Source: Laburnicola sp. R22_1 (taxonomy: Eukaryota > Ascomycota > Dothideomycetes > Pleosporales > Didymosphaeriaceae). From it: a stretch of DNA of 64,000 bases. Below are positions 34,994 to 46,099 of this stretch, one piece after another. The notes below the pieces were generated by a model. It was not told where the DNA came from and ran no database searches. It saw nothing but the letters and a program-made list of their open reading frames with translations. Location: NCBI GenBank assembly GCA_014281115.1, contig JACONQ010000017.1, forward strand, positions 744,001 to 808,000, in the 5' to 3' direction. The stretch's first letter is position 1, and every line of letters starts with the position of its first letter. The translations under genes were made by a program, and so were the position numbers.

Positions 34994-36885
34994 ATGGCTC
35001 GGGGACCGCTGGATCGCCTTGCCTGGGTTTATATCGGAATCATCCTAGCCTGGACGGTCGCTCTGGTTGGTGGCATGGTGTTTCTCTTTACCCACCGAGA
35101 GCTGCCATGTATTCGAATGCGAAGGCTTCCTCTACTTTTTACTGGACTCGTTGCCCTTCACATATATGGCATAATTGGCCTTCTCGTATACGTTCTTGGA
35201 CCTTTGTTATTGTGCTCAGCTGAGTTCTGGCTGATGAGGTGTGTCGATTTTAACTTGTCTTGGTCGCTGGTGTCTGACCTTGCCCTAGCATCTATCTCCC
35301 ATTCGGTTTCGCCATGTTTCATGCTGCCAACAGTCAGTTCTTGCATATCGCACGTCGGCAAAAGCAATATGCGCATTTAGAGATATTGAATGATCACTCG
35401 CCGCTTGAGCAAGAGAAGGTTAAGCAACTGGCAGATAGTCGCTGGCGCCGGATACATCGCGCCTTTGAACGAGTGGATGGAATCGATGGTCTGGTAGTTT
35501 ACATTGGCCTAGGGCTTATTGTGCAGGTGAGGGCTCCTAATGCGTTACCATCTCTTGCTAATCGAGCAGCTACTTCTTACCCTCCTCGTCTTCTTCGGTT
35601 CAAGGAAATTCCACCCAAGCTATGGCATGTGGGACTGGAATGTGCAAAGCAACGTCTCTGATATCAGAGCGGAATGCAGTAGGGGTTGGGAGTGGTGGTT
35701 ATCCATCGTATGGCAGGTCTTCTGGGCTTGGATATATGCTCCATACAACTTGTGGAAGTCTCGCGATGTACACGATGTGCACAGTTGGAGACTACAGACC
35801 ATCTGTTGCTGTCTGGCCGGGTAAGCGCAACTTCAAAAGAACAACCTTGTGGTGAAATATGTACTGATCACCTTAGTCTTCCTGCGTCACCACTGTGGCT
35901 CGCCGGGCTCTACGCACCTCAGATGGCATCCGTCAATGCCCGTTTCGTTCCTCCCGCGTGGTTCTCAGTGTCCATATTCGCCATGGAGGTCGTAACAATC
36001 GGCTTTCCTATCGTCGAGATTTTCAAAACCCACAAACTACGTCAAGAAACACTGGCTGCCATAAAGCGATGGGAAGACCACCAGCAAGCTAAATCGCCAT
36101 CTATTTCGGCCTGTTCTGTGTCGGAGTGCTCCTCTAAGGGTGGATCACGTACGGACAAACTGCCTAGTTCTCAAGGCGGCAGTATTACGAGGAAATCGTC
36201 CTGGGACTCACAAAAGTCGGACATGTATACCATGGCTGGTCTTGAAAATGCTTTGCGCACGAATCCCCTGCCTCTACTCCAGTTCGCCGCCCTAAAGGAC
36301 TTTTCCGGCGAAAACATCAGTTTCCTCACGCATCTCGCGGACTGGCAACGCTCATGGCAAACGCCAAAGGCGACAACTGCCCAGCTTCGCCGCGAGCAAT
36401 TCACCGCCGCGGTCTGCATATATGCCCATTTCGTTTCACCCAGCTACTCCGAATTTCCCATCAATATTTCATGCAAGAACATTACCGGCCTACGCGACAT
36501 GTTCGAAGACGCCGCGAGCCTCCTCTTCCGCAAGACATCAATGTCAGCGACTTCCTCGGCCACACCCTTCAACGATGTCTCAGCGGACTCCGACTCGACT
36601 ACTGATCTTAAATCAGGGATTAACCTGGCTGCCTTGGGCCGCGCGAACCTTAAGTCTGCGGCACACATGGGGAGTGGGCATGGAGAGATGCTCGCTCATA
36701 TTGCCATGCCCGAGGCTTTCGATGAAACCGTATTCGATGCCGCGGAGAAAGAGATCAAGTATCTTGTCTTGACCAACACGTGGCCGAAGTTCGTAAATGC
36801 TACGTGTGAAACGCAACCGCAGGACGCTGATAAGGGAGGACGGCACGGAAATTGGTTCCACAGAGCGATTCTTTGTTCGGCTTGA
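34994..36885 (+). CDS. Seven-transmembrane protein with C-terminal RGS domain
   Basis: Exons 34994-35238, 35289-35526, 35570-35820 and 35877-36885 give 580 aa with phases in agreement. The N-terminal half has about seven hydrophobic helices (for example WVYIGIILAWTVALVGGMVFLF, LLLTLLVFFG, WFSVSIFAMEVVTIGF). After a Ser-rich linker, an RGS domain follows (PLLQFAALKDFSGENISFLTHL, AHFVSPSYSEFPINIS, FDETVFDAAEKEIKYLV). It contains an insert of about 60 residues before the final helices. RGS domains speed GTP hydrolysis by G-alpha subunits. A 7TM-RGS fusion resembles fungal GprK/Rgs7-type receptors, which may sense a ligand and switch off the G protein at the same membrane. The last 25 residues are less certain. 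Confidence 0.85.
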
Positions 36886-37161
36886 GCTCGCGTATATCAA
36901 ATCATCTGTGTTCTTTTGGCGCTCTTCTGGTAGACCCTGCCGTGTGAATTTACTCACAATATACCACCATTTATCTAATACAAAACTTTGCTATTCTGAG
37001 ATGCACCGAGACTAAGTCTCCATTGTGGTGTCGTGATTGTTGATAGGTCCAACTGCTGCTGACCTTCCTAATCGGTAGTAGCCTCGTCTTATTTCCGGAC
37101 GTTTCCTCCATTGTTGCCTTTTCACCTCCCATGCAGTTTTCTCACACCGATACACGGCAAT

Positions 37162-38880
37162 ATGGCAAAGACCGAGGTAAATATATTCCTCGAAGAGGGC
37201 CGTACGACCCGCAGATACTCCTTCCGCAAACCATTAACATGCGCTCTGGGACTCCTGGCCGCAGGATCCTTTCTCTCGCGCAGTTACATCGTCAACCCAT
37301 CTCCCGACTCCCCATCCTCATCCTCATCCAACCCGCGATGCCCCCAAGTATCCCCCCTCATCCCCTCCAAAAGCACAAAAGAGCTAGACAACATGTGGAC
37401 CTACCTTAACTCCCCCACCTTCTTCAACAAATCCATCGAGCGACTCTCAGGCGCCGTGCAAATCCCCACCCAAAGCTTCGACGACATGGGCGAAGTAGGC
37501 GTCGATCCACGCTGGGACATTTTCACAAGCTTTGCAGATTACTTGAAGACGAGGTTTCCGGGTACACATGCTACGCTGCAAGTTGAAAAAGTGAATACGC
37601 ATGGGCTGCTGTATACGTGGGCGGGCTTGCAGGCGGAGCTCAAGCCGACGGTGTTGATGGCGCATCAGGATGTGGTGCCTGTGCCGGATAGTACGGTGGA
37701 GCAGTGGACGTATCCGCCGTTTAGCGGGCATTTTGATGGCAAGTTTGTGTGGGGGCGCGGCGCAAGCGATTGCAAGAATCAGCTGTTGGGCATTCTTGAA
37801 GCGGTCGAGGCGCTTGTGCAGGCTGGATTTTCTCCGCGACGCACGCTCGTGTTGAGCTTTGGTTTTGATGAGGAAATCTCTGGGGGGGAGGGGGCCAAGC
37901 ATCTTGCTGAGGTTTTGGTCAAGAGATATGGCCATGGTGGGGCGGCAGTAGTCGTTGATGAAGGTGCAGCGAATATGGAGAGCTGGGGCGTGAATTGGGC
38001 TCTTCCCGGTGTGGGCGAGAAGGGCTTTGTTGATGTGGACGTTACAGTGCGCATGCCGGGTGGACACTCGAGTATCCCCCCTCCACACAACGGCATCGGT
38101 GTCGCAGCTGAATTCATCGCACTCCTCGAAGCAAACCCCTACGAGCCCTTCCTCGACGAAGAAAACCCCTATCTCTCCCTACTCTACTGCGGAGCCGAGC
38201 ACGCCCCCGCCTTCCCCCAAAATCTAAAACACCTCCTGAAAAAGCGCTCCAGCCACCACGCCCCATGTCCCCAGAACCAAGCCAAAGACGCCCTCGCCCT
38301 CGAAGCCGCAAAAGCCGGCCCAGGCACAAAATACCTCTTCACCACCTCCCAAGCAATCGACACAATCTCCGGCGGAGTAAAAACAAACGCCCTCCCCGAA
38401 CGCACTACCTTTACGATAAACCACCGTATAAACGTCGGCTCTTCCTCTGCCCATATCTTCACGCATCTCATCACGCTCGCCTCCCGCGTTGCCCACGCCC
38501 ATAACCTCACCCTCACCCCATTAAACGGTACAGAGTCCCCCTCCAGCATATCCCTCACCCCGCGCAACACCCTCCTCGAACCTGCGCCCGTTACGCCCAC
38601 CGGTCCCAACACGCCTTTCAGTATTTTGGCAGGCACTACGCGAGCGCTGTATGGTGAGGAGTTGCTTGTTGCGCCGGGGATCATGACGGGGAATACGGAT
38701 ACGCGGTATTACTGGGGGCTGAGCGAGCATATATTTCGATATAGTATGGGGTGGGATAGAGAGCAGGTTGGGTTGGGGTCGATCCATACGGTTGATGAGA
38801 GGGTGGGGGGACAGGCGCATTTGGATACTGTGAGGTGGGTTTGGGGGTTTGTGAGGAATATGGACGAAGCGGATGTGTAG
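37162..38880 (+). CDS. Carboxypeptidase S-like M20 metallopeptidase
   Basis: Single exon of 572 aa from ATG 37162. A hydrophobic segment at about 26-42 (PLTCALGLLAAGSFL) is a signal anchor, as in yeast vacuolar Cps1. Di-zinc M20 residues are visible: His/Asp in AHQDVVP (about 168), the bridging Asp in WGRGASDCKN (203), the catalytic and ligand Glu pair in FDEEISGG (237-238), and a late His in the C-terminal catalytic part. A dimerisation lid domain with GGHSSIPPPHNGIG lies in the middle. The enzyme would release C-terminal residues from peptides in the vacuole. It lies next to the NRPS, but in tail-to-tail orientation, so I do not count it as part of the siderophore cluster. Confidence 0.9.
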   Translation: MAKTEVNIFLEEGRTTRRYSFRKPLTCALGLLAAGSFLSRSYIVNPSPDSPSSSSSNPRCPQVSPLIPSKSTKELDNMWTYLNSPTFFNKSIERLSGAVQIPTQSFDDMGEVGVDPRWDIFTSFADYLKTRFPGTHATLQVEKVNTHGLLYTWAGLQAELKPTVLMAHQDVVPVPDSTVEQWTYPPFSGHFDGKFVWGRGASDCKNQLLGILEAVEALVQAGFSPRRTLVLSFGFDEEISGGEGAKHLAEVLVKRYGHGGAAVVVDEGAANMESWGVNWALPGVGEKGFVDVDVTVRMPGGHSSIPPPHNGIGVAAEFIALLEANPYEPFLDEENPYLSLLYCGAEHAPAFPQNLKHLLKKRSSHHAPCPQNQAKDALALEAAKAGPGTKYLFTTSQAIDTISGGVKTNALPERTTFTINHRINVGSSSAHIFTHLITLASRVAHAHNLTLTPLNGTESPSSISLTPRNTLLEPAPVTPTGPNTPFSILAGTTRALYGEELLVAPGIMTGNTDTRYYWGLSEHIFRYSMGWDREQVGLGSIHTVDERVGGQAHLDTVRWVWGFVRNMDEADV

Positions 38881-39126
38881 ATGATTGGGAGAGGGGGTGA
38901 GGATGCGATGGGTGCTTGGAGTGTATATAAGGTCTAACTCGGCGCTCGATAGAAAGAACGTTTCATCTACTAGACCATTGAATATGAAGCAGATACTATG
39001 TGCGGAGACAAAACAAGCGGAAAATGGTAGAACAGTCTGGAGCCATGAAACGAATGTAGACACTAACCAAACACCCTCTTCTTGCCCTCATTCATATATC
39101 CATCCACCCACACCCCCATTACTAAA

Positions 39127-42100
39127 TCACGCGTCCACCCCCTCACCCTCTCCAAATATCCTCTCCCCACCCTCCCCAACCAACATCCCCAACACCTCCC
39201 CAATCTCCACCAAAACCGCCTCCCCCACCCCCCTCCACGCCTCAAACGTCACAATCTCAATCCCCAACTTCCTCCCCCCCTCCTTAACAAAAGCCTGCAC
39301 CTTCCACTCCCTCAACGGCTCCGCATGCGGATACACCGTCTCAAACCTCGCTTCTACCATCCCTCCGTCCCCATCCCCGGCTCCAAACTCCATACTCTCA
39401 ACCCAATACTGTGGCGCCTGGTGCACGACGGAATCAAACCACGTCACATGCTCTGCATCCCAGTCCGTGCACTCTTTCACAATTTCATCCAGGCCCATGC
39501 CTTCGTGCGACGAAGACGCAACGTGCTGGTCTTGCACGAAGCGGAGGAGAGACGCGTACGTCATGTCTGACGTGAAGGGCACACGGAAAGGCGCGTACTG
39601 CCACGTAGGGCCTACGATGCGGTCTGCGCCTTCGACGCCGAGATTGCGCCCTGTTACGACTTCGCCGAAGACGACGTCGCGGGTTTGCAGGCGGCGTGCG
39701 AGGACGATGGCCCAGGCGGCTGTGGGGAGAGAGCCGATTGTGATGTCTTTGGGGCGGGAGGAGATGTCGAAGTCGCGGTATATGGAGGTTGAGGCGCGGG
39801 TTGTGAGGGGGATGTTGGGCTTGAAGATGGTCATGCGGGAGTTGGTGAGGAGGGTGCGCCAGTAGGGGATGCTGGATGGGATGTTGTATTGCAGGACGTG
39901 GTTGACGTGGTTGGTGAAAGGTCGAGATTCTGGGACGGGTTTGCCTGTGTAGAGAGCCGAGAGTTGGGAGAAGAGGATGGGGAGGCACATTTCATCGTAT
40001 TGAGCGTGCGAGATGCGGAATGCGAGGGTTGCGGTGCGAGCTGGAGACTTGAAGAGGGTAAAGGCGATGAAGGGGGATCCGTATGGCTTGGGGGCTATGA
40101 TGTCTTTGTCCACAAATTCGCGGATGAAGGCATCGCCATCGTTTTCATCCGGAGCTAGCACCTCCTCGAAGGGTACTTCCAAGGCATCGAGTACCACACC
40201 AAAGCAGCGGCTTTCGAGCTCCACGAATACTGTGCGAAGCACTTCATTGCGCGCGACGAGGGCTTGACAGCTCTGCGCAAGCCTCGCTACATCGATAGGC
40301 CCGTCAAAGGTAATCAACTCGTAGCGCAGAGAGTAACGTGGAAGCTCGACCGTGCCATCTACAGCGACTTTTTGCAATGGCCGTGCTGGATAGGCATCTA
40401 CAATCTTCCACTCCGGATTTTGCAATAGCGGTATCAAACAATCCGGGCTGTGATCATCAGCCAGGGCGGAGAACGATGTATCGACCACAACGTGCGACTC
40501 CATGGGCTTTGAATCCTCAGCCAGAGAAGCAAGCTCCGATATCGACTTGGTCTGGAAGATCAGCGATACAGTGACGTGGAGGCCCCGCGTGCGACATTCA
40601 GCTACGAGCCGCATAGCGGAGATTGAGTCGCCTCCTAACTCGAAGAAGCTGTCTTGTGGGCTGATGGTGTGCTTATCCATGTTCAAAACATGGCTGAGGA
40701 TATCAATGAGCTTGTCTTCTTTGTCGTTCTTCATTCCCTTTGCGAGCTCAGACAACGAACGACTTTGGAAAACTTGAGCGACTGTGAGCTTCATACTTTG
40801 TAAACGAAGGTCAGAGACTAGTTTCATGGCGCTGATTGAATCTCCGCCTAGTGTAAAAAAGCTGTCGTTCATTTGGATGTCCGTTTCTGGTAGTCCGAGG
40901 ATTCGGCTCAACAGCGCTTGAAGCTTGCTTTCGTTCGGTGTGAGTGCCTGTGATTCCATCGCATCTGTTTTAACGTCAAAGTTGGTCGGAGCTGGTACCG
41001 AAATATCCAGTGCCAGATCTTTCGGTCTGAATCTCATGGCATCCTCCATTTCTTCAGGTTCCAGTATTGCCACTGAGCTCAGCCGCTCTGCGGGGCGCTT
41101 CAAAAACGCGACGACAACGCGGTCCAGGACTTTGAGTGCTTTCTCCATCACTGGCAAACTGACGCACTTTGAATCAAAGCTGGCCATGACTAAGAAGCCG
41201 TTCTCGTCCAGCGTGCACACAAGCATAAGCGCATAAGTATTAAACTTGAGCGCTTCCTTCGCTGCCTCTACATCGTCGGATGGGAGAAAGCCATTGGCAG
41301 GGGCAATGTCAATATCTCCCGCCTCTTCGGTGTTATCATCCTCTTTCGGATGCAATACGAGACCAGTACGAAGGTCGCAAACCTCGCGCGCTTCGCGGCT
41401 CAAACGGCGGATGTTCTGCAAGCCAAAGTGTTCATGTGGCATCTGTTGCACAGTCTGTGTGTGCACAGTGTCGAGGTAGTCTAAGATCGGGATTTCCAGA
41501 TTCAACTTGGTGCGGATAGGCACTGTGGTGATCATCGGACCTTCAATTTGCTCGATCCCGACAACAGGAGCCGAACGACCGGTCAGCGTCTCACCAAAGA
41601 CAATATCTGTATGCCCTATGTAAAGCGACGAAACAAGTGCCCATGCACCACGAATAATAGTTGCAGTCGTAAACTTGCTATGAACAGAAGCTGGTATGTT
41701 GACGTAGTGCTCAAGGAGAGAATCGGCGCGCGTGATGTAGCCTTTCTGCGGAAGAGGAGGAAATTGGTGTGAAATTGCGCCCTCCAGTTGCTCGCTCCAG
41801 TACTGTTGTGAGGCGGAGGTATCCAATTGGGTGAGGTACTTGATGAAGTGCTTGAACCTTGTCGGGTGCGGAATCTCCAGGCTCTTGTATGCCAGATTGA
41901 CACGCTCTAAGACCAGTGGCATAGACCAGCCGTCATATATTGCATGATGCGTTGTAATAGCGACATGTGCTTTGTCGCTTCCAGGATTTTGGATGATGCC
42001 GTAGCGGAAGAGTGCTTTGCCGAGTTCCATGGGCTCTTCGCGATCCAATCGCAAATATTCAGCCAAATTCGAGCCGTGTTCTCGAAAGAGATGACCGTCC

Positions 42101-45100
42101 TTGAGCACTACTTGAAACAATCCATGGCCGGATATGTTGACAATCCTGGTACGTAATACAGGCGAATCCTGCGCAACCACCTCGATGGCTCTCATGATCC
42201 TTTCGGCAGCATGGACTGGTAACTCTACGACGCGCTGAGCGACATAGGCATCCACAAACTTCTCAGAGAGTGCCATCAGTCCCTCCTGGAGTGGAGTACA
42301 TGGGTATATGTCTTCAATGAGCTCAGGCTTTGTATCGCAAAGTTGAGCAGTGTCAGAACGCGCTTGTTCCCGGTCCCAACCATCTGGTATCAGCGAAAAT
42401 GCAGGGACTTCAGCTGATTCACTATCTTCCAATAGCTTTCCTTTCGATGCCATCGCAGACAGTGTTGGGTTGAGCATGATGTCCGGTACGCTCATGGAAA
42501 TGCCCTCCTCTCTTGCCGCAGCGACCAATTTCATTGCTCTGAGCGAATCGCCACCCATGCTGAAAAAGTTGTCCTCAGTATTGAAATCTGCATCGCCTCC
42601 GAGGACCTTTGCCCAAAGCTTTCCTAATCGAATCGCCATCTCGCTCTTTGGTTCACTCCTCGACGATATGGCAGCACTGAACGCCCTCAGGTCCTGCCTC
42701 GTGATTGATGCACCAATCTCACGAAGCCTCTTCCGATCCGTCTTGAAGCTGACTAGTACTGGCATTTTCCAAAGTGGAATGTAAGCGCTGGGCACCATAT
42801 ACATCGGCAAGTCTCTAGATAGCTGCTTTGTCGTTTCCTGCAATGCTTTCTGGAACCCGTCGGAGAAATTCGCGAAGACGTCACCGTCGAGATGTTGGAT
42901 ATCGTCCGTTCTTGGCTCAGCAACGAACGCTATCAGTGTAGGCTCGCCCGTATTTCCCGGTTTGATGACTTCGGATGCCACCCGCGTATTTGGAGGCAAG
43001 TGTTTGAGCATGTTGTGTTCGATTTCTGCAAGCTCAATGCGTTGGCCACGGAGTTTGACTTGCTGATCTTGACGTCCAACGAATATTACTTCGCCGTTGC
43101 CGTCCGGATCATAGCGCACCAGATCGCCGGTTTTATAAAGCCTTCCTCGCCTTCCAGGTGTAGACCTACTGCCTGCTAGCAGAAAGCTCGGGTCTTCGAT
43201 AAACACTTCCTTTGTCTTCTCGGGATTGTCCATGTAACCGTAGCCGACAATGGGTCCTTCGATGAGCAGCTCGCCTACTGCACCAGGTGGTACCAGCTTG
43301 TCGTGATCGGAGGGGTCCACCACCCAAACCGAACATCCCGTGCCTTTGCCCATGCTAATGTACGGTTTCGTTCCTACGGTGTTATTGTAGGTAGCTCCCA
43401 CCGTACACTCTGATGGTCCATAACAATTTACAACCATGACCTTTTTCGACCAAGTTGATGCATCGCTAGCCGAAATACCCTCTCCGCCTACAGCGAGGGA
43501 ATCTAGTGAGGGCATAATATCCGGGTCAAGGGTACGGACTACGGAAGGCGTCATGCCTACCAGGTTTACGCGCATATCGCGCATCGCGCCGCTGAGATCG
43601 TTCATTCGTCTTTCGTCGGAAGGAGTACACAGAGTGCCGCCGCAAGCAAGTGTACACAGCATTGAGTCTACTGATACGTCAAAGGCATAGCTTGCAAAAT
43701 CCAGGACTCGCGAGCTTTCTCGATATCCTACTGTTCGCGCGCGCGGAATTGCACCTGAAGTATATTGACTGTGGGATAGCATGCATCCTTTTGGTAAACC
43801 AGTACTGCCGGATGTAAATTGAATATACATCAGGGCGGAGGGCGATACGGTTGGTAAACTTGTTCTCGGTTGCTGTTCTGCGTAAGGTCGATATACTTCT
43901 AGAAACATGGATTGCGACACAGGAATAATCCTCGTGCGTTCGGTGATACGTGAGGCGAGAGTAGCTTGAGATTTAGATGCCACTAACAACGTTGGGTTGA
44001 TCTGTTGAATGATGGTACTCAGGCGCCCTTCAGGCTGCGCAGGATCGAGAAGTGCAAAACAAGCCCCGGATTTCATAACTGCCAGTACGACCACCACAGT
44101 CCACCTTGATTTCTCAAACAAAACTGGTATTACTCGGTTCGTTGAGTCATCTAGGAGTCGTAGGTTCTTTGCAAGTTCGGTGGAATATTGTTCCACTTGT
44201 TGATAAGTCAAGCTGCCGTCCCATGCGTCTATAGCCGTCTTGTCTGGTTGTACACGTGCTTGCTCCGAAACGATCTCATGCATGCATGTCTCCCATGTGT
44301 CCGGCAACGGAGTGGTCCAACTCCATATGTCTTGTAGCTCGTCTTCAAATACGTCAAGTATGCGGGGAAGCGGACAAAGGTGGTCGTGTAGTACGAGATC
44401 GAGAATGGTTTTGAATGAATGTAGTTGGGTGATAGCCTGCCACTGCGACATGTTTGGAAGCTGCCATTGCGAGGTAGCGCGTATGTTTTGTGATTCGACC
44501 TCAAGGTGCACCTCGAACATCCACTACCACACTTCAATGAGCAGTGCTTTAATTGAACATTTTTATGCTTACCTCATCGTTTTTGCTGTCTCTGAAAGAT
44601 AGAGAGAAAAACTTGTCTAACGCCGTAATATCTTCTTCGGTCCGGAGCTCGTGCACTGCACTCAACAGGTCCGACACAGTGTGTAGAGTGGAGAAATCAA
44701 GCCGCTCGGCGGAGATGCAATACCTTTGATTCCGTTTCTTGTCACACCAGCTGACTTGATGGAAGGCTTCCGTCTGATAACGTTGCAGAAGGAGGATCCA
44801 GCTCGCCAGGAGGGCGTCCAAACTTGTAACATCATTCTTCTCTTCTGGTATCGGTAACTCAACCTCATTCACTCTCCACTCATAATGTTGCGGAGTAGTT
44901 TCGCGCTCGGTCCGAGCTTTCGATGTTCCGTTAGATGGTACATCTGCACCAGCGCTCATTGATCCTGTATAAAGCACTGTTTCATCGCTCTGGCGTGAAT
45001 GCATCCTTCGGTGGCGGTTGGAGCTTTGATGATCACGGAGGTTTTTTGCGTTGAGTGGGTATGTGATGGAGTTTGAACCCACACTGATCTGGCGTCCGAA

Positions 45101-45133
45101 GTCCCAGGCCTTCTCATAGAAAGAACCTAGCAT
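39127..45133 (-). CDS. Siderophore-type NRPS, domains A-T-C-T-T-C
   Basis: Exons 45133-44573 and 44523-39127 (intron GTAAGC to GGTAG) give 1985 aa; an ATG at 44959 is a possible later start. Order with rough positions: degenerate C-like leader (100-250), A (270-800; FTSGSTGLPKG, YGPSECT, YKTGD), T1 (GGDSL, Ser near 847), C1 (HHAIYDG near 1046), T2 (GGDSI near 1416), T3 (GGDSI near 1487), terminal C2 (1558-1978; active motif altered to SHAQYDE). The A-domain pocket shows Asp235, Val236 and Asp239 (GrsA numbering). There is no thioesterase. One A domain with extra T and C units is the iterative style of fungal hydroxamate siderophore synthetases. SidD/NPS6 has a degenerate second A domain that is absent here, and T2-T3 are adjacent. 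The neighbours supply N-hydroxylation, acylation and transport. Confidence 0.85.
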
Positions 45134-45496
45134 CTCGAGATGAGATTCTTCCCATATGGGGCTGTTTCATCGGTTCGGAAAGAACGAAGCTAAAGAAACT
45201 AGTTTCAATCACAAGGATGGCCTCGGCCTGACGTTCCTTCTTTTTTGCCTCCCGCGCATATCTTCTCATTGTTGGCGGCAGCAATACGCCGCGCGCACTA
45301 TGAACGAGCCCGGCTCGGAGCGCAAGGTCACCCCATTGCTCAAACATCGACGTAATATGACAGGGAACAGTTTTCAATGTGCAGATTGACCCATTAAGTG
45401 GTTTTGGAAGTGGTAACAAAGACCTGCGCCAAGAGCCGAGCTCCACTTAATGCGGATCTGACAAGAGAACGATGAATGCTAGCGTGCACTAGCGGC

Positions 45497-45505
45497 ATCT
45501 GATAA
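45497..45505 (+). promoter_or_regulatory. Iron-GATA (SreA-type) site ATCTGATAA
   Basis: Exact match to the ATCWGATAA consensus of fungal iron-responsive GATA repressors. It is 364 bp upstream of the NRPS start. Confidence 0.65.
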
Positions 45506-45664
45506 TTTCCATCCATCGTATCTGTTGGCTACCACGCCTTGGAGCAGCGGACCTTCCTTTCCAAGGAACTTCCGGTCGTGGTCGATTGGACATGCAACCT
45601 CGATCACTTGCATGCAATAAGACATGTGATGTCGTTAGGTGCTCATCCTTGTTGTCTGGGTCTC

Positions 45665-45673
45665 ATCTGATAA
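45665..45673 (+). promoter_or_regulatory. Iron-GATA (SreA-type) site ATCTGATAA
   Basis: Second exact site upstream of the NRPS. It is followed by GATA again (GATAAGATA). Confidence 0.65.
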
Positions 45674-46099
45674 GATACGGCGAGATCTCGGGCTTCGCGG
45701 GCGCGCCTGGACTCACTCCGGCGTCGGCGATCTTCTCGACGTCCACGTAGCATCGAAAACCTGCGGCGATTGCCGCAGAAAATTTGCTTTTGGTACGCGA
45801 CGACTTTCGGACGACAAGCCACACAGGCTACCTGCCTGATTTTTCCGGCGGATCATCGTCTCGTTCCGACCGGGAATTTCATGCGGAACGTGACCGCTTC
45901 GTGTGGAATGGTCCCCACAATTTCACTGCTCGTAGTGTAATGAGCAGACATGCTGGAGCGACACGAAAGATTTTTGAAGCTAAGAACGGATGCCGTTATG
46001 ACGAGAAGTAAGACATGTTCAAAAGGCGACTAGGTGGATAGGTAATAGAATTTTAAACATGCTACAAAAATAAGCAGTGCGGTAATGGCTACCAGGATG

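Larger units (their letters stand above)
45134..46099. promoter_or_regulatory. NRPS upstream region
   Basis: About 970 bp between the NRPS start and the ABC transporter stop, with no gene. It contains two exact ATCWGATAA sites, listed separately. Confidence 0.6.

Noticed and set aside
38184..38684. Long minus-strand open frame opposite the carboxypeptidase gene
   Set aside because: It is a shadow of the GC-rich coding frame on the other strand and has no family features.
39485..39988. His/Pro-rich open frame within the NRPS gene
   Set aside because: It is an out-of-frame shadow of the terminal condensation domain.
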